From Bacteroidota bacterium (lineage in GTDB: Bacteria; Bacteroidota; Bacteroidia; UKL13-3), in assembly GCA_030680835.1 (NCBI GenBank), contig JAUXUD010000056.1, forward strand, positions 1 to 41,148: a stretch of DNA of 41,148 bases, read 5' to 3'. Positions 17,069-25,496 of the stretch are shown piece after piece. The notes under the pieces are model-generated. The model saw only the letters and a list, made by a program, of their open reading frames with translations, had not been told where the DNA came from and made no database searches. Position 1 is the stretch's first letter. Each line of letters begins with the position of its first letter. Position numbers and translations under genes: made by a program.

Positions 17069-17809
17069 TTGTCAAAAAAAATTGTCATCATACCAACCTA
17101 TAATGAATACGAAAATATAGAGGAAATCATTCGCGCTGTATTCTCTTTGTATCAGGCGTTTGATATATTGGTGGTGGACGACAATTCACCCGATGGAACG
17201 GCAAATATTGTTAAACAATTACAGGAACATGAATTTGCTTTGAACCTGCACCTGCTTGAACGAACCCTTAAGAACGGACTGGGAACTGCCTATATTGAAG
17301 GCTTTAAGTGGTGTTTAAATAAAGGGTATGAGTACATTTTTGAAATGGATGCCGACTTTTCCCACAATCCAAACGACCTGCCGAAACTTTTTGAAGCGCT
17401 GGCCGAAGGCGCTGATGTGGCCATCGGTTCACGCTATAAAACAGGTGTAAATGTGGTAAACTGGCCCATGAGCCGGGTAATGATGAGTTATTTTGCATCG
17501 GCATATGTACGTTTTATTACCGGCATGAAAATTCATGATACCACGGCAGGTTTTATCGGATATCAGCATCGGGTACTGGAACATATTCAGCTTGATGAAA
17601 TAAAATTCAGAGGGTATGCTTTTCAGATTGAAATGAAATTTACCGCCTGGAAACACGGATTTAAAATTGAAGAAGTGCCCATTATTTTTACCGACCGCAC
17701 CAAAGGAGAGTCAAAAATTACCAAAGGCATTATTGAAGAAGCCGTTATCGGGGTAATCAGTATGAAACTGAAAAGCTTTTTCCGCAAATACCCGGTGTGG
17801 AGCAGGTGA
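17069..17809 (+). CDS. Polyprenol (dolichol)-phosphate mannosyltransferase-like GT2
   Basis: The 246-residue GT2 enzyme transfers a sugar, usually mannose from GDP-mannose, to a polyprenyl phosphate carrier. PTYNE (9-13), VVDDNSPDGT (35-44), the metal-binding DAD at 94-96, and GYAFQIEMKF (about 181-190) with the FTDRTKGESK loop are all characteristic. There is no C-terminal membrane domain, so this is the short, soluble or peripheral form. The start is TTG at 17069, with an in-frame TGA three codons upstream. The stop is inside a repeat element (GTGATCG). It is divergent from gmhB, another sugar-phosphate gene, and may serve surface glycan or glycoprotein synthesis. Confidence 0.88.
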   Translation: MSKKIVIIPTYNEYENIEEIIRAVFSLYQAFDILVVDDNSPDGTANIVKQLQEHEFALNLHLLERTLKNGLGTAYIEGFKWCLNKGYEYIFEMDADFSHNPNDLPKLFEALAEGADVAIGSRYKTGVNVVNWPMSRVMMSYFASAYVRFITGMKIHDTTAGFIGYQHRVLEHIQLDEIKFRGYAFQIEMKFTAWKHGFKIEEVPIIFTDRTKGESKITKGIIEEAVIGVISMKLKSFFRKYPVWSR

Positions 17810-17930
17810 TCGGTGATCGGTAATCGGTAATCGGTATTTGTTAAAATTGAAAATGGGCGAATGCAATTCGCCCCTACGGTATACGTCCGATAAATTAATT
17901 TACCGATTACCGGCTGCTCACCGATTACCT
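17806..17930. repeat. Palindromic intergenic repeat element with nested hairpin
   Basis: Four tandem 7-base units GTRATCG run from 17806 to 17833 and end in GTA. Their inverse recurs at 17901-17912 (TACCGATTACCG pairs perfectly with 17825-17836) and again, less perfectly, at 17919-17930. Between them is GGGCGAATGCAATTCGCCC at 17855-17873, an 8-bp stem with a 3-base loop. The whole can fold as a long hairpin with an inner hairpin. The element begins inside the last codons of the glycosyltransferase gene. It resembles REP/MITE-like repeats. The rest of 17931-18013 is pyrimidine-rich with no gene. Confidence 0.6.
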
Positions 17931-18013
17931 TCTTCCTCACCTACCCTCTTCCATTCCCACCCTCCTACCCTCTTGTTTTTGTATATTCCCGCCAACCCCT
18001 TATCTTCGCCGGC

Positions 18014-18691
18014 ATGAGTTTTCCAATAATTGCTCCTTCAATGCTTTCTGCCGATTTTGCCAACCTGGGCAGGGATGTAGAAATGATAAACCAAAGTGAG
18101 GCCGACTGGTTTCACCTGGATGTGATGGATGGCGTTTTTGTGCCCAATATTTCATTTGGGTTTCCTGTTATAAAAGCCATTCAAAAGCTGGCTACCAAGC
18201 CCTTCGATGTACATTTAATGATTGTGCAACCAGAGCGTTATATCGATGCGTTCAAAGCGGTTGGAACCGATATTCTTTCGGTTCATTATGAAGCCTGTAC
18301 CCATTTACACCGTACCATTTTTGCCATTAAGGAAGCAGGCATGAAAGCGGGCGTTGCCCTGAACCCACACACACCTGTTCACTTGTTAAAACCTATTATT
18401 GCCGATATTGACCTGGTATGTATGATGAGTGTAAATCCGGGTTTTGGCGGTCAGAAATTTATTGAACATACCTATCAGAAATGCGCTGAGTTAAAAGATA
18501 TGATTTTGAAGGCAAATGCGAATTGTCTGATAGAAATTGATGGCGGGGTAAATGATTTAACGGCTCCACTATTGCTAAACGCTGGCGCAAATGTATTGGT
18601 TGCCGGCAATTATGTTTTTGGTTCAGCCGACCCCACAAAAACAATAAGCTTGCTAAAACATCTTTTCTCAAATACTACAAAATTATCTTAA
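18014..18691 (+). CDS. rpe: Ribulose-phosphate 3-epimerase
   Basis: Rpe interconverts ribulose 5-phosphate and xylulose 5-phosphate in the pentose phosphate pathway. The 225-residue TIM barrel has all family signatures: APSMLSADFANLG (7-19), HLDVMDG (34-40), VHLM (66-69), MSVNPGFGGQ (138-147) and EIDGGV (174-179). Metal-binding residues are His34, Asp36, His67 and Asp176. The length is normal. The TonB-dependent receptor gene follows after 14 bases, so the two may share a transcript, although no functional link is evident. Confidence 0.96.
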   Translation: MSFPIIAPSMLSADFANLGRDVEMINQSEADWFHLDVMDGVFVPNISFGFPVIKAIQKLATKPFDVHLMIVQPERYIDAFKAVGTDILSVHYEACTHLHRTIFAIKEAGMKAGVALNPHTPVHLLKPIIADIDLVCMMSVNPGFGGQKFIEHTYQKCAELKDMILKANANCLIEIDGGVNDLTAPLLLNAGANVLVAGNYVFGSADPTKTISLLKHLFSNTTKLS

Positions 18692-18705
18692 TCGTTACTG
18701 TTGCG

Positions 18706-21234
18706 TTGGATTTAAAATTACACCCGTCTCTGAATTTTGCGCATAAACCCTTTTTTAAACTGGGTGTTCTTATCTTGTTTTTAGGGTTCAGCCCAATATT
18801 TTTATTTGCTCAAAAAAACGCATCCATTTACGGCACAGTAACCGATTCTGCAGGCCAACCGATTGATGGCGTGAATATTCAGATTGTTAAAAAACAAATC
18901 AGCGGTCTTACAAATGAAAACGGATATTATTCATTAAGCGTTCCTCCCGATACTCCTTTTCAAATTGTTTTTTCGTATGTGGGTGGCTTACCCCGCATCA
19001 TAAACATACGGGCCTTACGACCCGGCGAAAAATATAAATCCGATATCCGTATGGCATTCGGCATTGAGCTGGGTACATTTATTCTACGCGAAGAACGAAA
19101 CCGTGACAAACAATTTTTTGCCATCAACCCACGTCTTGCCAATGTGATTCCAACCTTTGGGAGCTTCGAACAAATTCTTAAAACCTTACCCGGCTTAACC
19201 TCAAACAATGAACTTAGTTCGCAATACAATGTGCGGGGAGGGAATTATGATGAGAATTTAATTTATGTGAATGATATCGAAATATACCGTCCGTTTTTAC
19301 CCCGCAGCGGGCAGCAGGAAGGATTGAGTTTTATACATACCGAATTGGTTCAAAATATAAAGTTTAGTGCAGGCGGTTTTGAAGCGCGCTACGGAGATAA
19401 ATTAAGCAGTGTACTGGATATCCAATATAAGAGTCCGAAAAATTTTGCAGCATCGGCCAATATAGGTTTGCTGGGCGTTCAAAGTCATGTTGAAGGGGCT
19501 GCCAATAATTTAAGATTTACCTATTTACTCGGAGCCCGCTACTGGAGCAATAAATATGTTTTGGGAACCCTTGATGTTAAAGGAGATTATCAGCCGAGTT
19601 TTTATGATGTACAAACCTTGCTTACGTATCATCTAACAGATAATATCAGCGTTAGTTTTTTAGGATCTTATGCGCAGAATAAATATAATTTTATTCCCCA
19701 GGACCGCGAAACATCTTTTGGTACGGTAAACAGGGCATACCAGTTAAAAATTTATTTTGAAGGTGCCGATCTCATGCAGTACCAAACCGGTACAGGAGCT
19801 GCAACCATAAGCTTTAAACCCAATTACCGTACCGAATTAAAACTGATTGGTTCGAGTTTTTACTCCAACGAAAATGAAATTTTTACGGTTGAAGGTGCCT
19901 ATCGTTTAAGTGATATTGAAACCGATTTGGGTTCAGATAATTTTGCACAAGCACGTAACCTGAGAGGTGTTGGTTATTTTATAAATAATGCGCGAAACAG
20001 TATCGTTGCCAATGTAAATAATATAGGCCACAGAGGTTATCACAGCAGCGGAAAAAATAATTTGCAATGGGGTGCTTTTTTACAAACAGAAAGTATTCAT
20101 GATAAATTGCATGAATGGTATTATGATGATTCAGCAGGATTTTCACGCCCCCCTATTGACAGCAATGGCAACTTTGTTTTAAACTCATACCTGCATACCG
20201 GCTTAAATTTAAATACCTTTCGGGTGAATGGATATATACAAAATTCGCAAACACTGAACAAAGATTATAACGTAAAATTAACCTATGGCATCCGAAGTAA
20301 TTATTGGAACTATAACCAGCAAAATGTATTCAGTCCGAGGGTGCAATTTGCCTTTGAACCCAACAGAAAATACAACCGGAGAATATACGATGATACCGCC
20401 TTTGTAAAGAAAAAACCAAGAAGAGACTGGTTGATAAAAGCGGCTACCGGTTTCTATTATCAGCCCCCATTTTACAGAGAGTTAAGAGATTTTGATGGGG
20501 TTTTGAACCCAAATATAAAAGCACAGCGGGCCATCCATTATGTAGTGTCAAGTGATGTAAATTTTACAGCCTGGAAGCGACCCTTTAAATATGTAACCGA
20601 GATTTATTACAAACAGTTAGACAATTTAATTCCATATGAAATTGACAATGTACGTATCCGTTATTTTGCCAATAACAACAGCAAGGGTTATGCAACGGGA
20701 ATTGATATGCGCGTTAACGGAGAATTTGTAAAAGGGGTAGAAAGCTGGGCCAGCATCAGTGTGCTGAAAACCCAGGAAATGATTACTGATGTAAAAGACA
20801 TCAATGGAAATGCAATCACCCCGCATTATATACCACGTCCTACAGACCAGCGTGTAACTTTTGCCATCTTCTTCCAGGATTATTTACCCAGAAATCCAAA
20901 GGTGCGCATGAGTTTAAATTTAATTTACGGCAGCGGTTTTCCGTTTGGAGTGCCCGACCGGAACCGTTATAATGATATCAACAGCATTCCTGCATACCGC
21001 CGTGTCGACTTAGGCATCAGCCGCGTATTAATTTCAGAAGAAACCAAAGAGCGTGATAATTTCTGGAAGAAAAACATCAAAAGCGCCTGGATCGGATTTG
21101 AAGTATTCAACCTGTTAGGTGTAAACAATACCATCAGTTATATCTGGATTCAGGACGTAGAAGGCAATCGTTATGCCGTGCCGAATTACCTTACCAACAG
21201 GAGGGTAAATTTAAAGCTGATGATGCGGTTTTAG
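18706..21234 (+). CDS. TonB-dependent receptor with carboxypeptidase-regulatory-like N-terminal domain
   Basis: This is an 842-residue outer-membrane receptor. A signal segment ends near LFAQ (residue 36). It is followed by a beta-sandwich CarboxypepD_reg-like domain (about 40-118, ASIYGTVTDSAGQPIDGVNI), then the TonB plug (about 140-250, including YNVRGGNYDENLIYVND) and a barrel ending in LKLMMRF, a proper C-terminal aromatic residue. The chosen start is TTG at 18706, because no in-frame ATG precedes the signal peptide. There is no SusD partner next to it and the protein is shorter than SusC-type receptors, so a glycan substrate should not be assumed. The convergent RCC1 gene ends 25 bases after its stop. 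Confidence 0.88.
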   Translation: MDLKLHPSLNFAHKPFFKLGVLILFLGFSPIFLFAQKNASIYGTVTDSAGQPIDGVNIQIVKKQISGLTNENGYYSLSVPPDTPFQIVFSYVGGLPRIINIRALRPGEKYKSDIRMAFGIELGTFILREERNRDKQFFAINPRLANVIPTFGSFEQILKTLPGLTSNNELSSQYNVRGGNYDENLIYVNDIEIYRPFLPRSGQQEGLSFIHTELVQNIKFSAGGFEARYGDKLSSVLDIQYKSPKNFAASANIGLLGVQSHVEGAANNLRFTYLLGARYWSNKYVLGTLDVKGDYQPSFYDVQTLLTYHLTDNISVSFLGSYAQNKYNFIPQDRETSFGTVNRAYQLKIYFEGADLMQYQTGTGAATISFKPNYRTELKLIGSSFYSNENEIFTVEGAYRLSDIETDLGSDNFAQARNLRGVGYFINNARNSIVANVNNIGHRGYHSSGKNNLQWGAFLQTESIHDKLHEWYYDDSAGFSRPPIDSNGNFVLNSYLHTGLNLNTFRVNGYIQNSQTLNKDYNVKLTYGIRSNYWNYNQQNVFSPRVQFAFEPNRKYNRRIYDDTAFVKKKPRRDWLIKAATGFYYQPPFYRELRDFDGVLNPNIKAQRAIHYVVSSDVNFTAWKRPFKYVTEIYYKQLDNLIPYEIDNVRIRYFANNNSKGYATGIDMRVNGEFVKGVESWASISVLKTQEMITDVKDINGNAITPHYIPRPTDQRVTFAIFFQDYLPRNPKVRMSLNLIYGSGFPFGVPDRNRYNDINSIPAYRRVDLGISRVLISEETKERDNFWKKNIKSAWIGFEVFNLLGVNNTISYIWIQDVEGNRYAVPNYLTNRRVNLKLMMRF

Positions 21235-21259
21235 GGCATACCATTTCTCGTGATTTCAA

Positions 21260-24200
21260 CTACTGAACAACAATTTTTCTTGTATATGTTTTCCCTTCGT
21301 TATAAATTTTCAGAATGTAAAATCCTTTGGCTAATTCCTCGACGTTAATTTCTACTTGTTTGTTTTCGGATTGTAATTCCTTTATAAACTTACCGGATAG
21401 ATCATAAACTTTTATTGTTTTATCGCCGCTCATTTTATTGAAATCAATTGTAAATAAACCTGAATTGGGATTCGGGTAAATTATTATTTCTTCAATATGA
21501 GTTAACTCAACAAATGAGCTTGCTTTTTTGCCCATTCCACAATTTTGACTACAACTTCCCAAATGATCTCCTGAATGAGTGGATAAATGATTCGGTACAA
21601 CGTTTACACTAATATCCAGTGTTTGTGTATTTGAAGGATTGCCCGAAGGTACATGGCACAGATAAACCTTTTGGCTATTACCACTGCCACCTGACCGGAT
21701 ATCTAGTACACAAATAGTTACAATGCACGTATTCTGGCAACCATTTACATTAGTTGTGGTGCAAATTATATTGTAACTACCTTCTGTTAATGGTGTGAAA
21801 ATCCTGGTTGCACCATTGCCTGACAGATAGGAACCACTCCAGGAATATGTAAATGGAGCATCACCATTGCTTGTAGCAGTTAATGTTACACTTTGTGATC
21901 CATAACCAAGGTAGATCTTATTTACATCGCCACCGGTATAAATAGTGTTGGCAGGTGTAACTGAAATCGAACAGGATGGCAAAGGATTTACACTTGTAGT
22001 TATTGTAACTGATGTGTTTGAGCATCCATTCTCATCTGTAACTCTAACCGAATAATTACCGGATGTGTTTGCAACAAGAGTTGATGCGGTAGTATTATTG
22101 CTCCATAAATAGGATGTACCAGAACTGGCCGTTAAGGTAACGGAACCACCCTGGCAAAAAGTTGTTGGTCCGCCTGGAGTGATGTTTGCAACCGGCAATG
22201 CATTAACAGTAACTAAAACGGCAGCGCGGGTTGCGCTTGCAGCACAAGTAGAATCTTGTACATAATAAGTGGTATTTGATGTTAAGGAAGGTGTGATATA
22301 ACTTGTTCCTCCTCCTAAATAAGTGCCTGCTGTTGCTGCGCTATACCAGCCTAAAGTACCTGTTCCTGTTGCCGATAAACTTGCTGTATTGTTATAACAT
22401 ATAGCGACATTTGTTCCTGTTGGGGCTGGTGGCATAAAACAATTTGGATTTGTATTACATACAAAACTGTGTCTGTTTTGAGTAGTGCCATCTCCCAAAT
22501 GTCCAAAAGAATTTCCACCTGTGGCGCAAAACAGGCTCCTGTCTGCTTTCAAGCCAAGGCTGTGATAACCACCTGCTGTAATGCTTACCCACGTATTCGT
22601 GCCTATTTGCACAGGGCTGGTTTTTTGTACCCAGGTTCCATCGCCTAATTGTCCACTGCCATTTAATCCCCATGCCCAGAGGGTTCCGTCTGATTTCAAG
22701 CCAAGGGAGTGATACCCACCTGCTGAAATGTTTATCCATTTATTATCTGTTCCTATCTGCAAAGGGCTGGTTTTTTGTATGATGGTTCCATCGCCTAATT
22801 GCCCATAATTATTAAGTCCCCATGCCCAGAGGGTTCCGTCTGATTTCAAGCCAAGGGTATGTCCATCTGGGTTAGGCCCACCTCCTGAAATGCTTACCCA
22901 TTTAGTATCCGTTCCTATCTGCACTGGGCTGGTTTTATTTGTTATGGTTCCATCGCCTAATTGCCCAAAATTATTTAGTCCCCATGCCCAGAGGGTTCCG
23001 TCTGATTTCAAGCCAAGGGAGTGATACCCGCTTGCTGTAATGCTTACCCATTTAGTATCCGTTCCTATCTGCACAGGGCTGTGTCGGTTTGTGATAGTTC
23101 CATCACCTAATTGTCCAAGGGCATTGTTTCCCCATGCCCAAAGCGTTCCGTCTGATTTTAAGCCAATGCTGTGAACAACACCTGCTGTAATGCTTACCCA
23201 TTTATTATCTGTTCCTATCCGCACTGGGCTATGTCGGTCTATGGCAGTTCCATCGCCTAATGTCCCATGACGATTATATCCCCATGCCCATAAGGTACCG
23301 TCTGATTTCAAGCCAAGGGATTGAGTCCCACCTGCTGTAATGCTTACCCATTTGTTATCCGTTCCTATCTGCACAGGACTGAGTCGGTTTATGGTGGTTC
23401 CATCTCCTATTTGTCCATAGAATAAATTAAATCCCCATGCCCATAAGGTACCGTCTGATTTTAAGCCAAGGCTGTGAGTCCCACCTGCTTTAACGCTTAC
23501 CCAAACGCTGAGTGTAATGCTGGTTTGCACAGGGCTGTTTCGGTCGGTGTTGGTTCCATCGCCTACTTCACCAAATGAATTTTCTCCCCAGGACCAAAGC
23601 GTACCATCTGATTTCAAGCCGATTGAATGTTGACTTCCTCCTGAGACACTTACCCATTTATTATCAGTACCTATCTGAACCGGGCTGCTCCTGTGAGTGT
23701 TGGTTCCGTCGCCGATTGAACCTCTTGAATTTCGACCCCAAGCCCAAAGTGTTCCATCTGATTTCAGACCAAGGGAATGAGCACCTCCACCTGAAAAACC
23801 AACCCAGGTATTATTCGATCCTATTTGAACTGGCGTAGTTCTGTTTATCGTAGTTCCATCTCCAATCTGTCCATGGTCATTAAAACCCCATGCCCAAAGG
23901 GTACCGTCTACTTTCAGTCCTATCACATGTTCACTTCCTGATATAACGTTTACCCATTTATTATCCGTTCCGGTTTGTACCGGGCTATTTCTTTGAGTAG
24001 TGGTACCATCACCTAATTCACCTATATTGTTATTTCCCCAAGCCCAGAGGGTGCCGTCTGATTTTAAAGCATGACTATGAGAATAACCTGCAGAAATAAC
24101 TGTCCACTTATTGTCAGTTCCAATTTGTATAGGACTGTATCTGAATGTTGTTGTTCCATCTCCTATTGACCCGTCTCTGTTCCATCCCCAGGCCCATAAG

Positions 24201-24673
24201 GTACCATTTGATTTCAACCCAAGACCATGATATGCTCCAGTGGCAATACTTATCCAGTTATTATCTGATCCAATTTGAGCAGGAGTGCTCCGGTCAGTAG
24301 TAGTTCCATCACCTAATTGTCCAAAAATATTCTGACCCCAGGCCCAAAGTGTTCCATCTGCTTTCAGACCAAGTGTAAAATATGCACCCGTAGAAATGGA
24401 TATCCATTTTGTATCTGTTCCAATTTGGACAGGACTATTCCTATGCGTGTTGGTACCATCGCCTAATTGCCCTGAAAAATTGGTTCCCCAGGCCCAAAGG
24501 CTACCTCCTCTAATTTCAAAGGTTTGTTGTGCGGCATGACCTGATGCAATTCTTTGGTAGTTTGCCCGGTAAGCAACAGATTTTTTGGTATTCGCCCGGT
24601 TTGTTTGGGCTAAGGTATTTACTGATAACAGTAATGTTATGGAAATTAAAATTGATATAGTTTTCATATTCAT
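21260..24673 (-). CDS. Secreted RCC1-repeat protein with Ig-like modules and T9SS sorting domain
   Basis: The 1137-residue protein begins with a signal peptide (about 1-22). Residues about 55-745 hold fourteen RCC1-type repeats of about 50 residues with the pattern LKSDGTLWAWG, then GQLGDGT, SPVQIGTD, KWVSI and HSLG. The last is degenerate. Fourteen equals two seven-blade propellers. Two Ig/PKD-like modules follow (about 760-990), then a 40-residue Cys/His module at 1002-1041 (CHVPSGNP, later HSGDHLGSC). A type IX secretion C-terminal domain runs from about 1062, with YPNPNSGLFTI and the final KGFYILKI and RKIVVQ. It is predicted to be exported across the outer membrane and anchored or released. 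The ligand is unknown. Start codons 24673 and 24667 are both ATG. Confidence 0.9.
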   Translation of the reverse strand: MNMKTISILISITLLLSVNTLAQTNRANTKKSVAYRANYQRIASGHAAQQTFEIRGGSLWAWGTNFSGQLGDGTNTHRNSPVQIGTDTKWISISTGAYFTLGLKADGTLWAWGQNIFGQLGDGTTTDRSTPAQIGSDNNWISIATGAYHGLGLKSNGTLWAWGWNRDGSIGDGTTTFRYSPIQIGTDNKWTVISAGYSHSHALKSDGTLWAWGNNNIGELGDGTTTQRNSPVQTGTDNKWVNVISGSEHVIGLKVDGTLWAWGFNDHGQIGDGTTINRTTPVQIGSNNTWVGFSGGGAHSLGLKSDGTLWAWGRNSRGSIGDGTNTHRSSPVQIGTDNKWVSVSGGSQHSIGLKSDGTLWSWGENSFGEVGDGTNTDRNSPVQTSITLSVWVSVKAGGTHSLGLKSDGTLWAWGFNLFYGQIGDGTTINRLSPVQIGTDNKWVSITAGGTQSLGLKSDGTLWAWGYNRHGTLGDGTAIDRHSPVRIGTDNKWVSITAGVVHSIGLKSDGTLWAWGNNALGQLGDGTITNRHSPVQIGTDTKWVSITASGYHSLGLKSDGTLWAWGLNNFGQLGDGTITNKTSPVQIGTDTKWVSISGGGPNPDGHTLGLKSDGTLWAWGLNNYGQLGDGTIIQKTSPLQIGTDNKWINISAGGYHSLGLKSDGTLWAWGLNGSGQLGDGTWVQKTSPVQIGTNTWVSITAGGYHSLGLKADRSLFCATGGNSFGHLGDGTTQNRHSFVCNTNPNCFMPPAPTGTNVAICYNNTASLSATGTGTLGWYSAATAGTYLGGGTSYITPSLTSNTTYYVQDSTCAASATRAAVLVTVNALPVANITPGGPTTFCQGGSVTLTASSGTSYLWSNNTTASTLVANTSGNYSVRVTDENGCSNTSVTITTSVNPLPSCSISVTPANTIYTGGDVNKIYLGYGSQSVTLTATSNGDAPFTYSWSGSYLSGNGATRIFTPLTEGSYNIICTTTNVNGCQNTCIVTICVLDIRSGGSGNSQKVYLCHVPSGNPSNTQTLDISVNVVPNHLSTHSGDHLGSCSQNCGMGKKASSFVELTHIEEIIIYPNPNSGLFTIDFNKMSGDKTIKVYDLSGKFIKELQSENKQVEINVEELAKGFYILKIYNEGKTYTRKIVVQ
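22470..24530 (-). repeat. Tandem ~150-bp repeats encoding RCC1 blades
   Basis: The RCC1 region repeats at DNA level with a unit of about 150 bases. On the plus strand the string CCCCATGCCCA, followed by a GTTCCGTCTGAT or GTACCGTCTGAT type segment, recurs unit after unit. Units towards the 3' end of the gene (roughly 22600-23450) are the most alike, while those near the 5' end are more diverged, consistent with recent local expansion by unequal crossover. Confidence 0.75.
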
Positions 24674-24835
24674 TTAATTTAACCGTATTACAAGATTAAA
24701 AAGAATAATATGACTTTTATCATATTTTATCTTGTTTGATGTTATTTAGTTTTAAAGCACATATTATTATGGTTAATGTCTAATAATCAGTTATTTTTAA
24801 GTTAATTTCCCTCCTTATCTGGCTCATTACACCTG
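24674..24835. other. Intergenic spacer upstream of the RCC1 gene
   Basis: This very AT-rich 162-base spacer lies between the stand-alone receiver gene's stop and the RCC1 gene's ATG, both on the minus strand. It should contain the RCC1 gene promoter. The best minus-strand candidate is TAATCTTG, one mismatch from TAnnTTTG, without a convincing upstream box. No gene or strong hairpin was seen. Confidence 0.3.
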
Positions 24836-25309
24836 TTAACCCTCCACCTTTTTTATCAATTCCGTCACCTTATGCTCTAGCTCTTCATTGCGCTCCTTTA
24901 ACTCCTGAATATATGCTCTCAATTCATTTCGCTTTTCAAAGGCACTGATGGCTTCATCAATGATTGCTTTTAACTCGTTTTTATCCCAGGGTTTTGATAC
25001 ATATTTATAAACGTAACCGCTGTTGATGGCCTCTATAATTGCCTGCATATCGCTGAAGCCGGTGAGGATCATGCGGATGTTTTCGGGCACTTCGGGGATG
25101 CCTTTTAAAAACTGGATGCCGGTCATTTCGGGCATACGCTGATCGGTGATGATTACCGCAATTTCGTTTTCCTTCAGTACTTCAATTCCTTCGGAAGCGG
25201 AGTTGGCTGTAAAAATATGATAGTACTTTTTGAAAGCCGATTTAAATACCACCAGATTGTCTGCCTCATCATCCACATACAGGATATTGTATTTATCATT
25301 TGTTTTCAT
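24836..25309 (-). CDS. Stand-alone response regulator receiver with C-terminal coiled coil
   Basis: The 157-residue protein is a single receiver domain (about 7-122) and has no DNA-binding or enzymatic output. The phosphorylation machinery is intact: acidic pair Asp13/Asp14, phospho-acceptor Asp56 in ITDQRMP, Thr83 in LTGFSD and Lys106 in SKPW. Residues about 118-157 form a charged amphipathic helix (RNELRAYIQELKERNEELE) likely to be a coiled coil. Its receiver is close in sequence to the N-terminal receivers of the kinases upstream. It is the last gene of the array on this strand, separated from it by 187 bases with a strong inverted repeat. It could accept phosphate from those kinases, or pair with them through the coiled coil; this is inference. 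Confidence 0.9.
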   Translation of the reverse strand: MKTNDKYNILYVDDEADNLVVFKSAFKKYYHIFTANSASEGIEVLKENEIAVIITDQRMPEMTGIQFLKGIPEVPENIRMILTGFSDMQAIIEAINSGYVYKYVSKPWDKNELKAIIDEAISAFEKRNELRAYIQELKERNEELEHKVTELIKKVEG

Positions 25310-25387
25310 AATAGATTATTATTTTTAGTTTAAAGCCTGCTAATATTCGTTTAGATTACTTAATTAATATAAAACTCTCCTTCGTTT

Positions 25388-25438
25388 CTTTGTTTCTTTG
25401 TAGCAATCAGCATGTATTGAGGCTACAAAGAAACAAAG
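25388..25438. repeat. Perfect 17-bp inverted repeat between kinase array and receiver gene
   Basis: CTTTGTTTCTTTGTAGC at 25388-25404 is perfectly complementary to 25422-25438, with a 17-base loop. Outside the perfect stem the arms stay partly complementary (CCTT at 25379 against AAGG at 25444). On the transcribed strand the stem is followed only by TTTT, so a classic intrinsic terminator is doubtful. It could attenuate or process the long transcript before the receiver gene, or it could be a dispersed repeat. The rest of the 187-base spacer is AT-rich with no gene. Confidence 0.6.
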
Positions 25439-25496
25439 GAACTAAGGAAATTATTTCAATTTGGCAATGATTGACAAAATGAACCATTAACGATGA

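Noticed and set aside
17806-17836. GTRATCG tandem units considered as a mini CRISPR
   Set aside because: Units are 7 bases with no spacers, and an inverted set lies nearby; this is a palindromic repeat.
21235-21259. Terminator between the TonB receptor and the RCC1 gene
   Set aside because: Only 25 bases separate the two convergent stops, with no hairpin or T-run.
22470-24530. Regular ~150-bp repeats considered as a CRISPR-like or satellite array
   Set aside because: The repeats are in frame and encode RCC1 blades; there are no short repeats with unique spacers.
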